From Eimeria necatrix (Eukaryota; Apicomplexa; Conoidasida; Eucoccidiorida; Eimeriidae): 64,000 nt of DNA. Each line of letters starts with the position of its first letter. Positions within the stretch are counted from its first letter, which is position 1. The stretch spans positions 62,001 through 126,000 of the forward strand of contig NW_013654970.1 of assembly GCF_000499385.1 (NCBI RefSeq), in the 5' to 3' direction. Shown piece after piece: positions 12,153 through 25,088 of the stretch. The translations under genes were made by a program, and so were the position numbers. The notes below the pieces were generated by a model, which saw only the letters and a program-made list of their open reading frames with translations, was not told where the DNA came from and did no database searches.

Positions 12153-14433
12153 ATGGTTGTCCGCACGTTGGCAGACCTCCGCAAGGAGGATGAGCAGCGC
12201 AACAGAGATGCGGAAACTGGTGAGGCGTTACCTCTTATACGAGGTGAGCCATCTGGGACAGCCTTTGACTTGCTGGTTCGGCGTCTCAATACGTATATTA
12301 TTTAAAGCAGCAGCGTGAGCTGCTATCGACTGACGAAGTGTTGCAGCAGCGTATTAGCTCTGTTGTGGGACCCTACTTTGGAGTCATTTCACTGCATGGC
12401 ACCGGTTGTAATCACTGTTTCCCGTTGCTTTATTTGTCTTTTGTCTGGCCGCAGCTGAAACGCGGAGCACAGACAGTAGCGTCTCCAGTGGGGGTTCTGC
12501 CTCTGTTAGCAGGACGACAGCCTTGAGGGTGCTGGACTTGCTTTTTCCCTACTTCAGGCTGCGATCTTTGCTGCTTCTCATCTCTGTAGCAGATTGGGTT
12601 GTTTTTATTACAACGCTTGCCCTAGACTCGGAGATGCCTCTCGTTCCATCTAGTGAGCTTCCTAGTCGCAGCACGCTTCCATAGCATTCTCTAGTAGATG
12701 CTCAGTTGCTGCGTGTTCGCTGTCTTGCTGCTATTTCGCCATGATCTGTGAAGGTCCGTTAGCTTAAGAGATCCACCGATAGCTGATCGTTCATCCCTGC
12801 GTATTTTTCATTTCGCTTCTTCCTTCCGCATCTTACATCTCATCTGACAGTGTGTCACTACGTGGTAATACTGGCGCGTGTGTCTTGTCACACTTGTGTG
12901 CTTCGGTCTGCAGTTGGAATCTTGGTCACTTTTGGCGCCAATGTCCCCCCTTTGGTGGCCAAGGGCCAGGTTTGGAGGCTGCTGACAGCTTCTTTTCTGC
13001 ATGCTAATTTGTTACACGTGGCCTTCAATGTCTTTTTCCAGTTGCGAATGGGATTTGGCATTGAGCGACGGTATGGCTATTTGAAGTTCGCTCTGCTCTA
13101 CGCGGCGGCGGCTATTTATGGCAACTTGCTCTCAGCGGCAGCACTTTTTTGCGGTACAGTGAAGGTTGGTGCTAGCACAGCAGGCAAGTTTTTACCTGTC
13201 TTGCCATATGGCATGTATTCATGAAGCAGCCTGACCAATCGATAAGGTTAGCTAGACAGTTGGAGAAGGCGAAAATGCGTACAGTCTGCCTACACTCGAT
13301 GCTCGGTGCCGTCCTTTAAAATGCACGAAAACGCGCTTGACTGTACCTCCATTTGTGATGGTCCGCTCTCAATATATGTGATCTTGAAGTGGAGAGATTC
13401 TCTGGATGCGTATATGTTAATGTTGTGCATTACGTGTACAAGCTGTTGCCCCAAGCCTGATCAGCTCAGCGCGCCTGCAAATCTGGAAACTGTAGCCATA
13501 TACAGTCCGCTTTAGTGTTGTAGCGCCCACCAGCCAGCCGTATCAGGCGTCTCAGGGAACGCCGTGGCTGGCTGTTAGTAGCCCTTCTGTCTCATTGTTC
13601 ACCGCTAGTCATCTACCACCATTTAGGGACGCCGTACAGTTTACTATAGCTAGCGGAGAAGGTGGATGCAGCAGAGCAGTGAATAAGTAGAGAAAACGGT
13701 CGTGGACACCTAGAAAAGAGTAGGCTTTTTTTTTAACTTGCCGTCAATGGTGGGACGGAACAAAAGGAAGAAGTAGCAATTCCTGGATGGCCACCGAACA
13801 CGTGTTTCCTGTGTAGAAACGATGGCATTCATTCCAGATGCCGAGTGCTGAGTGTCTTGAATAATTGCGTTCGGGCTTGTTCAGAGTTCGATTTTCTGTG
13901 CGCCGTCAAACTTCTTTGTTTCCTGTATCGTAGGGTTTGGGATGATGGGGGTGGAGATGGCCGAACTGGCACTGAGCTGGCGGCGACTGCAGCATCGGGA
14001 CCGTTTGTTGACAAACATTATCTCGTTCTTTTTGCTTATGGGCCTCTTTGCCTTCACCCTCAACGGCGGCTATATCGACCAGATGGGTCACCTGGGAGGC
14101 CTTATTTGCGGTGCGGAACTGGCAGCCCTTGCACGTCTACGCTGTGCCGCTGAGAGCCATCGCCTTTCTAATAGCGCCAAAGCCCGTTCTATGCTCATTT
14201 CCTTCATAGCGCCACCACATACCAGGAAGCAGCGGCACGATCAGCATTTCAGCACAGTTGTTTTCTTTTTTTGTGTTTCAGGACTATCCCTGGGGTTTCT
14301 TTTCAACAAGGATATGCAAGACAAACCACGGTGGTGGCCATTCGCCATGTGGTGTTCCGTCTTCTTGCTGGTTGCGCTTCCAGCATCTTGCGTGCCTGTT
14401 ATATTCGCTGTAAACAGGGGTTGTACATTGTAG
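12153..14433 (+). CDS. Rhomboid-family intramembrane serine protease
   Basis: I rebuild four exons: 12153-12243, 12455-12652, 12914-13183 and 13934-14433, giving 352 residues with matching phase at all junctions. Intron 3 uses a GC donor (cag|gcaagt). Exon 1 gives a short cytosolic tail. Exon 2 gives the first membrane span. Exon 3 carries the rhomboid hallmarks WRLLTASFLH, ERRYG and YGNLLSA. The nucleophile motif GASTAGFG is made only when exons 3 and 4 join, and exon 4 supplies the catalytic histidine in MGHLGGL. In apicomplexans ROM proteases cut surface adhesins and other membrane proteins, but I cannot assign a ROM number. Exon 4 may hide one more intron: a strong pyrimidine-AG acceptor ends at 14280, with a possible donor near 14134. 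Confidence 0.88.
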
Positions 14434-17400
14434 GCTCAGCAGGAGCACCAACAGGAACATAACAACAACAGCAGCGACGCCAGGGGTGATCGCAGTGAGA
14501 TGCTGTAGCTACTTGGCTTTGCACGCTATTGAGCTGGCTGTGGTGAGCCACCAGTGTTGCTTCAAATGACATAACGTGCGCGGCATCAGCGTGGCAGGTT
14601 TGGCAGTAAACGTTGTTTGACAGCGTGTAACGTCGGAGTGCGCAGCTATTGTCTGCAACAGCCTCGATGCGGTTCTACAGTGGCATATTGCTACGTGACC
14701 CGATTCTTCTCAATGAATTAGTCTGCGTCCTCGGCATTTTTTGCCGCAGTATGTCATGGTAGGCGGTAGTGAATAATAACTAATACTGCAGAGAAAGGCT
14801 CTTTCATGCTGAAATGGGTAGCTGTGCTGTGGCAGATGAGTTCAGAACGGCCTTGTGTACACTGACTTCGAAAGGTAGAATAACGCATTGCTGAGACAAG
14901 CCAGGGCGAGGGCGCTAGGTCTGCAGTGGAAGGCTTGTGTGTATGCCTTTACAAGTGCGCGTAGATTTTAGCATCTCCATATGGATTTGAACCGGAACAA
15001 TGGTGCTTCCCTACAGAAAGAAGTCCATTTGCTGCAGCTTCATTTGGTACTATAAAGAGCTCCAATAACACGATCATCACCTGTTCCGCTCTCTACGAAG
15101 CAACTTTTCTGCGGTGGAATTCATTGCGGTGCATTTGCACCTTCAGAGGGCGCCGTGGTGATTTATCGTTTCTCGTACTAAGCCCTCATACAGATGTGAA
15201 GGCATGGAGTCCAACACACGTGATGCTGCAATTTTCTATTTCTGGTCCTGATATATGCAAACGTATTAGCACGTCACTGGTAACAAGGTAGCCATTCGTT
15301 TATTCTTTTCCATTATGAGCGGCCTTGTTTTATGTAGAGGAGTGCGGCCTGCAGACAACGGAATATCGAAAGAAAGTCCATATCTACGTATGCAAAGTTC
15401 AAACAGGGATGGCCTCGAGAGCCGTCCTAACGTTGCCTAATACGTAAACACGTATCTTGGTGTCCCAGTGATGCACCACCCTAGATATTGTCCACTCAAC
15501 GTGGCAAGTTTACTACACTAGGCTCTATGACAGCGGCAGCGCGGAGATCTGGCACCATTGGCCTGGCTAGGAGCTGAGGGTGTAGAATACTGTGGCATTC
15601 ATGTATAAGAGGATTGCGAATGCCAGAACAACGAATTTCCTCCATCTTCTAGAAATATCAAGGATGAAATCAAGCACCTAAAGAATGAGAAACTTTATGG
15701 AGTGTCCTGAAAGGAATTTCTGGCCCGAAGAAGTATCTTCGAGTTCACACAGGAACAGAAGTATGAAGGGGGCATGCTGGACTTAGCTCACTAAAAAGAA
15801 GCTTGCGGCTGTCCGAAGGCAAAGCATTTGGAGGAGCACCATACGGCTGGAATACTGGAACTTTACGCTAAGGAAGCAATGCTTAATGCCATTTTGATTG
15901 CCAAATTCGATGTCCCTGTAAAGTAATATTCACAGCTGCTACTTGTTCCATCGAAGCACATATGTCTGCGAAAGTCCAACAGCATTTTCGAGTTTAGTGC
16001 CATGCGCACCATCGTCTCAACAAAGTTCTTTGATGACATGCGGTTGAAGACTCAAAGGACGGTAGAAGACACTTGCTGCAGCTACTGGGAATGCGACTGG
16101 GATAACTGGCCTTCAACTACCGTTCACTCCGTGAGGTACCAAAACCCATTGCCAGTGAAAATATTTGAATGATTTACAGCAGCAGCGCCTCTTCAAATCA
16201 CCGAAATAGTTTTCATTTGCGAAAGGTGCATAATGGCGCACAGTCACTGGCAGGATAGAAGCTTTCCACCACATGATTGTCAAGAGACACGCACGAAACT
16301 TTCTGCACATTCTTGGAGCATTTCAAGGGGAATGTGAAGCCATTTGTTCGATGGATGCCATAGAGATATTCTGAGCAATTACAGGGGAAATTTTCTCTAT
16401 TTAGAGATAATAGAGGCATGTGGCATATTGGTGTCGTATTAGTATGATGGGGCTGTTGAGTTAAGTATGTAGCACCGACAGAATTCGTCTCATTCCAAGC
16501 GAGCGATATCGTCTCTGAATGGCTAGCGTGATATCGCAGCTTTTTAGTCAAATAACTGCGTTTGGCTATTAGTTGGATCTAAACTAAGGAGTAAAAGTAC
16601 AAATGCATCTTGATACATTCCATCGAATGTTAGAGGTTTGCTGCAATTTGTGATGTTGCATGGTTGTTTAACTGACGGGCAGAAACGTGAAGTTCAATAC
16701 ACAGATGAATGGATCATCTGTCTAACCACGGTGAAGACTTTTGATAGCGTGTACTTACTAAGTGAACTAAGGTGGCATTAACAAGTCCCAATACATTGCC
16801 ACTGCTTAATTGAAGATGTGAATGCATTTCAGGGGTAACTGCCGTTTTACAGGAAGATGCTCAGGGAAGCTTACAAATATCTGGTGATCATGGAGTTCGT
16901 GCATAGCCAAGCTGAAACGCAGTAAAGAGGCTGCATTTTCACCATAAAACAATTGCACATTTGGAGCACTCTGCGCGCAGCACCTTGATTTGTGCTCGCT
17001 GGTGTTTTTAACTTAATTTGTTGATTTGCACGTATGTGTGCATTCTTTTCGAAGGCTTCGCCTACTACTGTGCTTGTTTGCAGCATTACCTTCCCAGCTC
17101 CGAAGGCATAAGTTCAGTGCATAGTATTACAACGCAACCCAGAAATGGCCTCCAAGGTCCGATAATTCGGTAGATTGAGATGCTAAGTAGAAGTAATAAA
17201 CACACAAAGATAATTATTCTTGAGAAATTAAGGCCAGATTCGCTTTGCAATTTGACCCTGCTGCTGGGGCTGGCAAGAAGCACTCAGGCTGCCATGGGTC
17301 GTACACCATGCATCTGATGAAAAATGAAGCATCCCTGGAAATGTGGACTAAAATTGGTATTTGTCGAATCTTTCTAATATTTGCCAGTGCCCCTAGTTAG

Positions 17401-19429
17401 TTGTGATGTGAGCCTATGTAGGAATTTAACAAGGCCAGTGCGCAGCGCATTTGCCTCAAGAAGGGCTCATAATACGAAAGCCGTCTGCTGTAAAGGCTTC
17501 CAAAAGCTGCCTAGGGAGCTCCCACAGTATCGTGTTGCTGTTTCCGTCGTGTAGGTGTGTGCCAGCTCCACTGCTTGCACACTGCCGTCACCCGTTGTAG
17601 ACACAAACTTTGTTACTGTGGATTTAGTATCCAAACACATTCAAAACACCGTTTTTTCTACTTTTTGTAGCTATATATATGTAGCTATGGAAAGTAGAAA
17701 AGACAGTGTTCTGTGTATATATATACATTTAAACTGAAATTCAGGCTCTAAGCTGCCGTCGACCACGATGAAACATATCCAGTAAGAAGTAACTCACGTG
17801 AGTGGAAAATGATTTCCGCTGCCATGGAAGCGAACGAGATTTAGACAAACTGGAAGAAGCATTTGCTGGCCGAGAACGGAACTGTTCACTTTGAACGCCT
17901 GTAGTTACGTTGCTCACGTTTCATCAATTAGAGCACTACCCCGCAAAGTTCGATGCACTTATTTTGGAAAATTACTAATTGCAGAGTTTTTCAAAACAAC
18001 TCGGCTCATCGACTATGAGATTCACGTTTGGGGAAAATCCAGCATGCCCATCGAGACCCCTAAAGGGTTCTCAAGCTTCCACAGCTCGCGGTGGCGGCAA
18101 ATCAACTTTCCAGAATGGTGTTGGACACAACATCACTGCCACCAAATTGTACGGCTGATTGTGTAGGTCAAACACACAGGGTTGAGAGCGAAACGGTTGT
18201 GGAACCCCACCATGCGTTTTCTGAGTGAACAGTTGGCTTTCGGAACTCTCTGGTTCGAGGCACCTTCCGCTTCCCCAAGCCAGCATCGCGCTTTTAACAA
18301 GGAAATAGACTAGAGCAAGTAATGCTTGCAATTACTACGGGAATCGGGAGGCCGACCACATCGAGGAGCAGATCAGCTGCAGCTTCTTCCCTTAGGCACC
18401 CGATAGCACGAACATATCGTTCCATTTCGAACACGGGCGAATCATATGCCATTTAAAGGCTTATTTAAGAACTGAGCCTGGGTTATACACACGCGTCGGA
18501 ATTTGCCGAGGTCGCTGAGGCTTTTGTCTGTTAGCACATGGCGAAGATGCCTATGCCTGCAGAGTTGGCGCGACCCTGCCTGTTTTCTGGTACAACGATG
18601 ATGTATACGTGCTTTTAAGTGTCAGAGCAATGCAGGCACGGGCTTGCGTGGCGGCTCTAGGCCTCATCCAGCTCCACTGCTGGCGATGCCAAGGTAGAAA
18701 TATGCACACTTATTTCCACAGATGCGTACAGACAGAGTAAAATTCTGTCAATAGTAGCGCGTAATACTGCAGAATATCTGTTAACCCGCATGAATGAGTT
18801 GTGCGCGAGTGCATACAGCGAACACATATGCAGTTGCTCACTCTTTATCTATCCCCCAGCATTGCTTCTGAAGGGGAAGCTGCAAAGCATACCAGGGGCC
18901 TTGTGCAAATCCTAGTAAAGATTATAAATGTGAACCAGATACGTATACTTAATTAAAACTGCCTCAAAACATAAGGGCGTTGAGGTCAGTACGTCGCATG
19001 TCGGGGCTTGTTATTTTAGGTACAGTAGTAGTAGTGAGAAGAAGTGGAACTGCAAGCCTGTTTTTACATTGAGTATGTTTTTTTCTTTCCAAAATCAACC
19101 TTATGATTGTAGCGGGATGCAGTTTTGCAGGATATTGGCCAACGTATAGCGTTTTTTGTGCCTGCGCCTTCAGTGGCACTGAACGCCTACGGAGGTTCAT
19201 TTTTCTGCCGTTTCCATCAGCCAGCAACTGGTGACTGTGTAACCAATCTTGTATTCAGCTGTACTCAGGCTGTGCTGCGCAGATTCTTAACTACGATGGT
19301 TATGTGATCCTTTGACCCTGACGCGTACACAGTTGCCGCCTTCGATTCTTAGTCGATTAACGTTCTGAAACTTCGTTAAGTACTTCCTTTGTCGGCTCCA
19401 AGTCTGTAAAGAACAATTCCTGGGCACAA
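14434..19429. other. Long intergenic stretch with possible decayed coding at 15.6-16.2 kb
   Basis: No intact gene is visible. At about 15640-16190 on the plus strand three frames alternate between stops with protein-like composition, including a stretch reading STKFFDDMRLKTQRT near 16018. This could be a dead gene or exons of a gene I cannot assemble. A long imperfect hairpin lies at 17645-17710. Otherwise I see nothing. Confidence 0.35.
17645..17710. repeat. 20-bp imperfect inverted repeat with 26-bp AT-rich loop
   Basis: The left arm (17645-17664) and right arm (17691-17710) pair over 20 positions with two mismatches. The loop itself contains the repeated string gtagctat. It resembles a small foldback element or a structured RNA stem in intergenic DNA. 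Confidence 0.75.
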
Positions 19430-20395
19430 ATGCAAAGAATACAAAATTTTTTCGGGGATGTGGCGCTGTGCCGTCTCAGCAGCAGAAGACCTACAATAAC
19501 GCTCCGCACAGGTCTTGCGCTTATCGAATGCACGCGCTGTCGCTCTCAATGTACAGGGTCCCTCTGCCTTTCTCCTCAAGCATTTCCTGGCGCCTGTTTT
19601 CGACAGAGCAGGATCGCTGTGAGGGCAGTCTCTGGTGCGGTCGACAGACAGCCAAACGTACGGTACACAACTTGTGCATCCGTGCACGCCTTCTCTGCCA
19701 CAAAGGGAACCTGCCAGGACACCCGCAGCAAGTGGTTGAAGGCTGCTCAGGCGGTAGCAGGGGTGGATTTGGAAGATAATGTAGGTGAGCCTGCTCAGCC
19801 GCTCCATTTTTTCGTCAACGGAGCGGAAATACACCTGTCGACGTCGCCAGTAATTCCTGGCCACTCGATTATTCAGTACAAAGGTAAATTCTCTACACTT
19901 CTCACAGCTGCTCTAGTAATTGCGTAATTATAAACAAGCTCCCACATTTTTGACCGACCACCATTTACAGTATCTTGGCAATGGAATGGATGCAGTCGGT
20001 GGCGAGTAATATCTACTAGGGACTTCTGGCAACAGCGCCAAGGAGTCATTGTTACGCTGTCCCCCACAGGGGCTAAGCTCTACGAGAATTTCATGCACTT
20101 TGTATGTGCAGGTTTCGCTGAGGGCTCGGCAGTACGAGGCCGGAGCGTCTTGGAGATTTGGAGGCAGCAGCTCCAGCAGCAACTTGGTGGCGAACAGAAG
20201 TTGCTTCATGACCTTTTGAAAGAAACGCGTGCATCTGCACTTCAGCGCCTTGCTGAGGCGGCTGCCTTAGCGGGTGCCAATGCAGTTGTCAGTGTGCGAC
20301 TTGTGACATCTGGTCTTCAAAGCATGCATGTTGAGTACACAGCATATGGCACCGCCGTAAAGGTGGCGAAGCCTAGTCCTCTGTCCTCTTCCTAG
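19430..20395 (+). CDS. YbjQ/UPF0145-family protein
   Basis: Two exons, 19430-19883 and 20112-20395 (intron gtaaat...cag, phase 1), give 245 residues. The first roughly 115 residues are basic and poorly conserved and could be an organelle-targeting leader. After that comes the YbjQ/UPF0145 fold: LSTSPVIPGHSIIQYKG, then after the splice FAEGSAVRGRSV, a long helix with AR..AL..LAEAA, and the family's closing block GANAVVSVRL to YGTAVKV. Bacterial members are about 105 residues, form ring oligomers and have been called putative heavy-metal-binding proteins; their function is unclear. The join restores the family motif exactly, so the model is firm. The start could be at a later ATG or in another exon. 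Confidence 0.85.
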
Positions 20396-22670
20396 AATAA
20401 TTCTAGTGAAACTTTGTACAAGCTCGGATGCTTGTATATTTCCCGAAGCGCGTCGTGCTCCCAAATGAGTCACGCAGGACGACCAAAAGCTCGGATTCTC
20501 ATAGCTTCCCACGGCGTTCATTTATGTTTTCTTGTTTATGTGGCCTTTCCAATGCCGAGAAGGCAGTAGAATTGCTTGGATCACTACGTGCCTGGCAGGA
20601 TGCATCTCTATGGAACCATCATGGTGCAGCTACTGGCAGCTGAGGAAGATGTAGACCCTCGTCGCCACTGCATAATGACACCATGTGTACATTACAAAAG
20701 TGATTGCTTAAAATGCAGGGAAACAGGCCAAGTCGATGGACCTTGTATTGAGAATGGTCCGGCTTTACAGTGATTTCAAATCTAGCTCCGCCGCCAGGGC
20801 GCAGGTGGTCGCCTCTTTGTTTATGACTTCAGCTTGATAAAGGCACTGCCACAGCGCGCTGTTGCCTTACGCATTTCTTGGCTCATTTGCAACCGGATTG
20901 ATTTTGGGGCAGCTGAGGAGGCCTTGTGCCTCCAAGCAGTGTCATATCACCACGCCAGCAAGCCCCTCCGTCTAAGAGACGCAGTGCGGCGGCGGCCACA
21001 GTATTGATCTTTTTACTTGGCTAGGAGAAGGCACTCTGGGCTTCGACTGGAACAGAGGACTGCAGTACAGCCCAAAACTTGAAAGGTGACCAATGAGGGG
21101 CGTGCCCAGCCAAACGACGGGCAGCTGCCATGTTGGCGCTGCGTAAAGCATTAGATTTGCTGTTTCCCGTCGTTCTTACCACATTCACATGCTTACAGCC
21201 ATCCGAACGCGTGTTCCATGGTGCATGCCAGTCTGCTGTACTCGCCAACGCGTTCCAATGGCCTGAACTTTGTTTCATGGACACGATTTATATGCGGTGC
21301 GTCTGCTGAGCACCTCGTGAGCAGCGGCAGTGACATATTTGTCAATCAAACACCACTTTCGCTTGTACGACTCTCTTTGTTTCCCTGGCGCACGGTCTGC
21401 TGTCCCGCAGACAGATACTTCAGCACCATGGGCTGTAGAAATAGTGTGGGAGTGACAAGAAAGTAATGGGACCTGCCGGGTGAACGGAAGGAAATCTTCA
21501 TGAATGCTACAGCGCAGCCCTCCCACGAAAGGGACGAGGCGCTGAGTTGCCTTCCTAGTTGGGGTGAAGCTAAACACTAGGAAAAACGAAGTTCCATTTG
21601 CCTTTTATTTCACAATAGCCGCACGCCATTTGACGGAATTTATGTGCTCGTGAAGACGCGTCTTATCTATATACGCGTCTTATCTGGATGCACGCTCAGC
21701 GTGATGCACACGTAGCGTTTACGGTCCTGTACCGAGTTAGGGAAACACAGCTTCCGAAGAATCAACTTCCCCACAAAAGGTGCTGCGTTCTGCCCCACCG
21801 GGAGCGCATCAGTGCCACTGCTGCGCAAGTGTGGGTATCCGCTGAAGATATTGCACGTATTATATATTGATCCGTGCGCTGCCATCCCCGTTGCCGAAAC
21901 GTGTGTTCAATGCTGCGCCGTGAGTTGTTGCAGCGAGCAAGGTGGGGTATTCAACGAGCTTTCCTTATTAGCTAATTTCCTAAAAACGAAGCCACCCAAA
22001 TAGAATAGCTCACTTCTTACGAGCGAGGTCAGTTGGAACGATTTCTTGATTGCGTGGCCTCGCTTTATTTAATTCGTTTTGTTGGATGAAGGCCGTCCAA
22101 AAAGGCACACAGTGGAGCCTCTTCAGTTTTACGGGACCTCTACTGGACTTGTGAAAGCTAATACGGCACTATTATTCTGTCAGAGTGCCTGTTTAGCAGG
22201 AAACAGATCACAAGAACACTTCGCTTTGAGGGCACTGAAGCGCTTGTACGCCTGTGGCATGTGCGCCTATGGGCAAGTATTATGTCGTGTCAAGAGACAA
22301 AACGCAAACGTACAAATATGCGTTGTTTTTGGCATCTAGGATCGTCTCCCCGCTTATGTTCCATAGCAGTATATAAAACTCCAGCTTCAGCGCTTTGGGG
22401 GCAAACGTGCCACTCGGGAGGGCAGCTCAACACTTCTTGCAACTGCTGTCGGCAGTTCTAATGTCACGCTGGGCGCTGGCGACGTTCTGCACGCTGCCGC
22501 AAAAGCGCCTGGGCATACGCAGCAGCATCCGCGCTGTTTGCTGATGCCACCCATGGGTGTTTCTGCACAGTCAAAACAAAGCATGCGAATGTGCTGTCGG
22601 TAGCCCACGATATCTAGCTTCGCAAACCCCTATAGACATTCCTTTGAGATTATATCGAAGCACCACCCCT
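20396..22670. other. Convergent intergenic region, no gene seen
   Basis: It lies between the 3' ends of the YbjQ-like gene (+) and the kinase gene (minus). I see short open frames without motifs and no conserved protein. It must hold both 3' UTRs. No clear polyadenylation signal was singled out. Confidence 0.4.
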
Positions 22671-25088
22671 TTAGGACACAAGCCTCACTAGGATCTGGTG
22701 TACAGAGATACGGTCTTGCCACTCCGGATGGAGGACCTGGAGGAAGAAGTCACGCAGCTCCGGTGAAATGGGCGGGCTGTCCGGAATTGTAACAATTCCT
22801 TCCCCAATAGCCTCAAATAGACTTTCTATCGAGCTGGCACTGAAAGGAACTGATCCGAATACCATGACCTATCGAACGCCCAAAACAAAAGACCACTAAG
22901 ATCTACCGCCTGCTATTATGAAAGCATAGACCTTAGTTGCATCCTGATGTGCGTCAGTGCACACTGCTATCCTGAAGCTTCAAAGGTAAATACGCTTCCT
23001 CGTAAATGATGCTCCTATAACAGTCTTGCTCATCGCAGTCAGGAATAGTGGCCAGTGAGTTTGTCCCAAATATTTTTAGCTACAGTGCTTAGGAGAAAAT
23101 ATCAGTACATACGTATGCGCAGATTCCTAACGCCCAGACGTCTGCAGCGCGGCCATCATGTCCTTCGTATGGCTTGGATTCCTCTACTGGGCGAAGGCAC
23201 TCAGGCGCCATGAACATGTATGTGCCCTGCAGTTATACGTCATAACGCAAGCTAGTGCAAGCCAGCTTGCACCCGAATCTGCAGCTGCATGAATGTGCGA
23301 AGGTCAGATGAACACTGTCTGCCCAATACAATACCCAGATGCCACTCACAAGACCCTAAGGGAGTGATTTTGGTGAGACTGGCAAATGTAACAGTCTACT
23401 GTCTTCTGAAGGAACAAGAATTGGGGATTTGCTCTACGCTTTCCGGGTGCACGCAGACTGAAAAGCGGCCATAAACATTCCACAGTCTCCGAGCCAGCAC
23501 TAGCTCACGCTTTACGTGTTGACTTTAGTGTCAACACGTAAAACCTCTCACCTTTGTGTGTCTAACCTTGCCATTCGCTCCAATTTTCTCGGCGCTCCCA
23601 AAGTCACCCACGCAGACTCTGCCATCGGCGCCTAATAGAAGGTTGTCTACCTTTAGATCCCGGTGGCAAATCCCAAGATGTTCGTGCACTGAGCCAAGCC
23701 GAAAGCAATAGCAAAGTGACAACACGTTATCCGCAAATGAATTACATTCAAAGCACGCCCTTGTGCTCTAAGCAGCAACATTCTAATAACAGTACATTCA
23801 CTAATGATCAATGCTTTCGCTTGGCCCCGCAACAGCTAGGCTCGATTCCGCTGCCGGCTTTTCTGCAAATATGTGAGACACTATGAGAGTTGCGCTCTGT
23901 TTTCATAGCCCATCAAAAATAGGAGTGGCCTCACAGTACGCCAAACCTTCTGCAGCGTCGCGAATGAAGCACTTTGCCTGGGCTTCTGTGAAAGTTCTTA
24001 ACGTTTCCAATTGTGGAGTAAACTTTTCTCGGATTATATCTTCAGTGACAGACATGTCTGCCACGACCGACTCTGGCGCATCAGAGCTCAGTTGGCAGCT
24101 TCGTACTAGCTCGTCATCTCGCATTGGGTTTAGCACCATCAATGCTCCTCCAGGCAAAAAATTTGTAACTGAGCAAGCACAAACATACAATGTGAATGGC
24201 TACTGAAACTGAATGGGTGAACCAATAGAATCAATAGGATACATTAATCGTAAGCTTGCCCCCGCTGGCAAAGACAACTCCCATAGCAACATGTGTGCTG
24301 TGCGCTAGACAAATTAAGTTTGAACGACATCTACAAAACGAAAAAATCTAATGAATAGGGATCTGGTGCTGGCTGCTGACTAAAATAGACTTTGCCATCC
24401 GCCGATTCCGGATTGGAGTCGAGGACATCTTTTAGTTTCAAGCATCGTGGATGATCCAGAAGTGCCAATATGCGTGCCTCCTCCTTCACATCCTCCATTT
24501 TGGCCATAAAACCCATCCCAGTTGGGCCAGGGCGATATTCCCTACGTCTCAAGAGAAGCATCTTCCGGTACCGTTTGCAGCAAAAGCTTGTGGTAACTCC
24601 ACTGGTTGGGTTTGCCTCCTCTACCCGAAAGACACTGGAAAGCTCAGCTGAAATGACAAAACAACTTCCCCGAAATTCCTTATGAGCAGCGAGACCAGTG
24701 TGCTAATCGGAAACTGATGAAATGAGACAAGACGCGTCTCGATGCACCGTTTGACGTAAAGGATGCAACGAAATAGGAAAGGAATAAAAAGGAATAGTAA
24801 TGTCCCAATACAGACGGCCAATGCTGATGACAAAAGCTAGCAGCATGAGAAACCCTGGAAGCACGGCGGGGCTGCCTCGGAGATTTAAGATTACGGCTTT
24901 CTGAATATCTCACATCGGGAGCGCCGCTGAGGTAGACGACAGTAAAGAAGTGGTGTGTAACGCTCACTACTTGCTAGCTTCTCGCAAACGCGATACTCGT
25001 TCAACCATACGCTTCCATCTGGTCGCCGGCACTTCGAGGCCAGTTTGACGTCCACTCCTTCCATGCGGGGGGATGGGCGGTGCATCAT
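22671..25088 (-). CDS. CaMKK-like protein kinase with glycine-free ATP loop
   Basis: Six exons on the minus strand run 25088-24968, 24647-24381, 24168-23935, 23688-23552, 23226-23113 and 22868-22671, about 356 residues, all phases matching. Motifs in order are the invariant lysine in FCCKRYRK, the alpha-C glutamate in VKEEARIL, GLAYLHEH joined across a splice, HRDLKVDN, GDFGSAE, MFMAPE and ADVWALGICAY. The basic, proline-containing insert after the lysine (RRREYRPGPTG) recalls the RP insert of CaMKK, so I place it in the CAMK group near CaMKK. Oddly, the ATP loop formed at the first junction reads LASTELSSV, with no glycine. The frame is open upstream to 25217 without an earlier ATG, so an upstream exon is possible. 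A cytosolic signalling kinase is expected. Confidence 0.85.
23511..23542. repeat. Perfect 13-bp inverted repeat in a kinase intron
   Basis: The arm tttacgtgttgac (23511-23523), a six-base loop and the exact reverse complement (23530-23542) form a perfect stem. It lies ten bases inside the intron after the DFG exon on the minus strand, so it would place a hairpin close to that 5' splice site. Confidence 0.85.
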
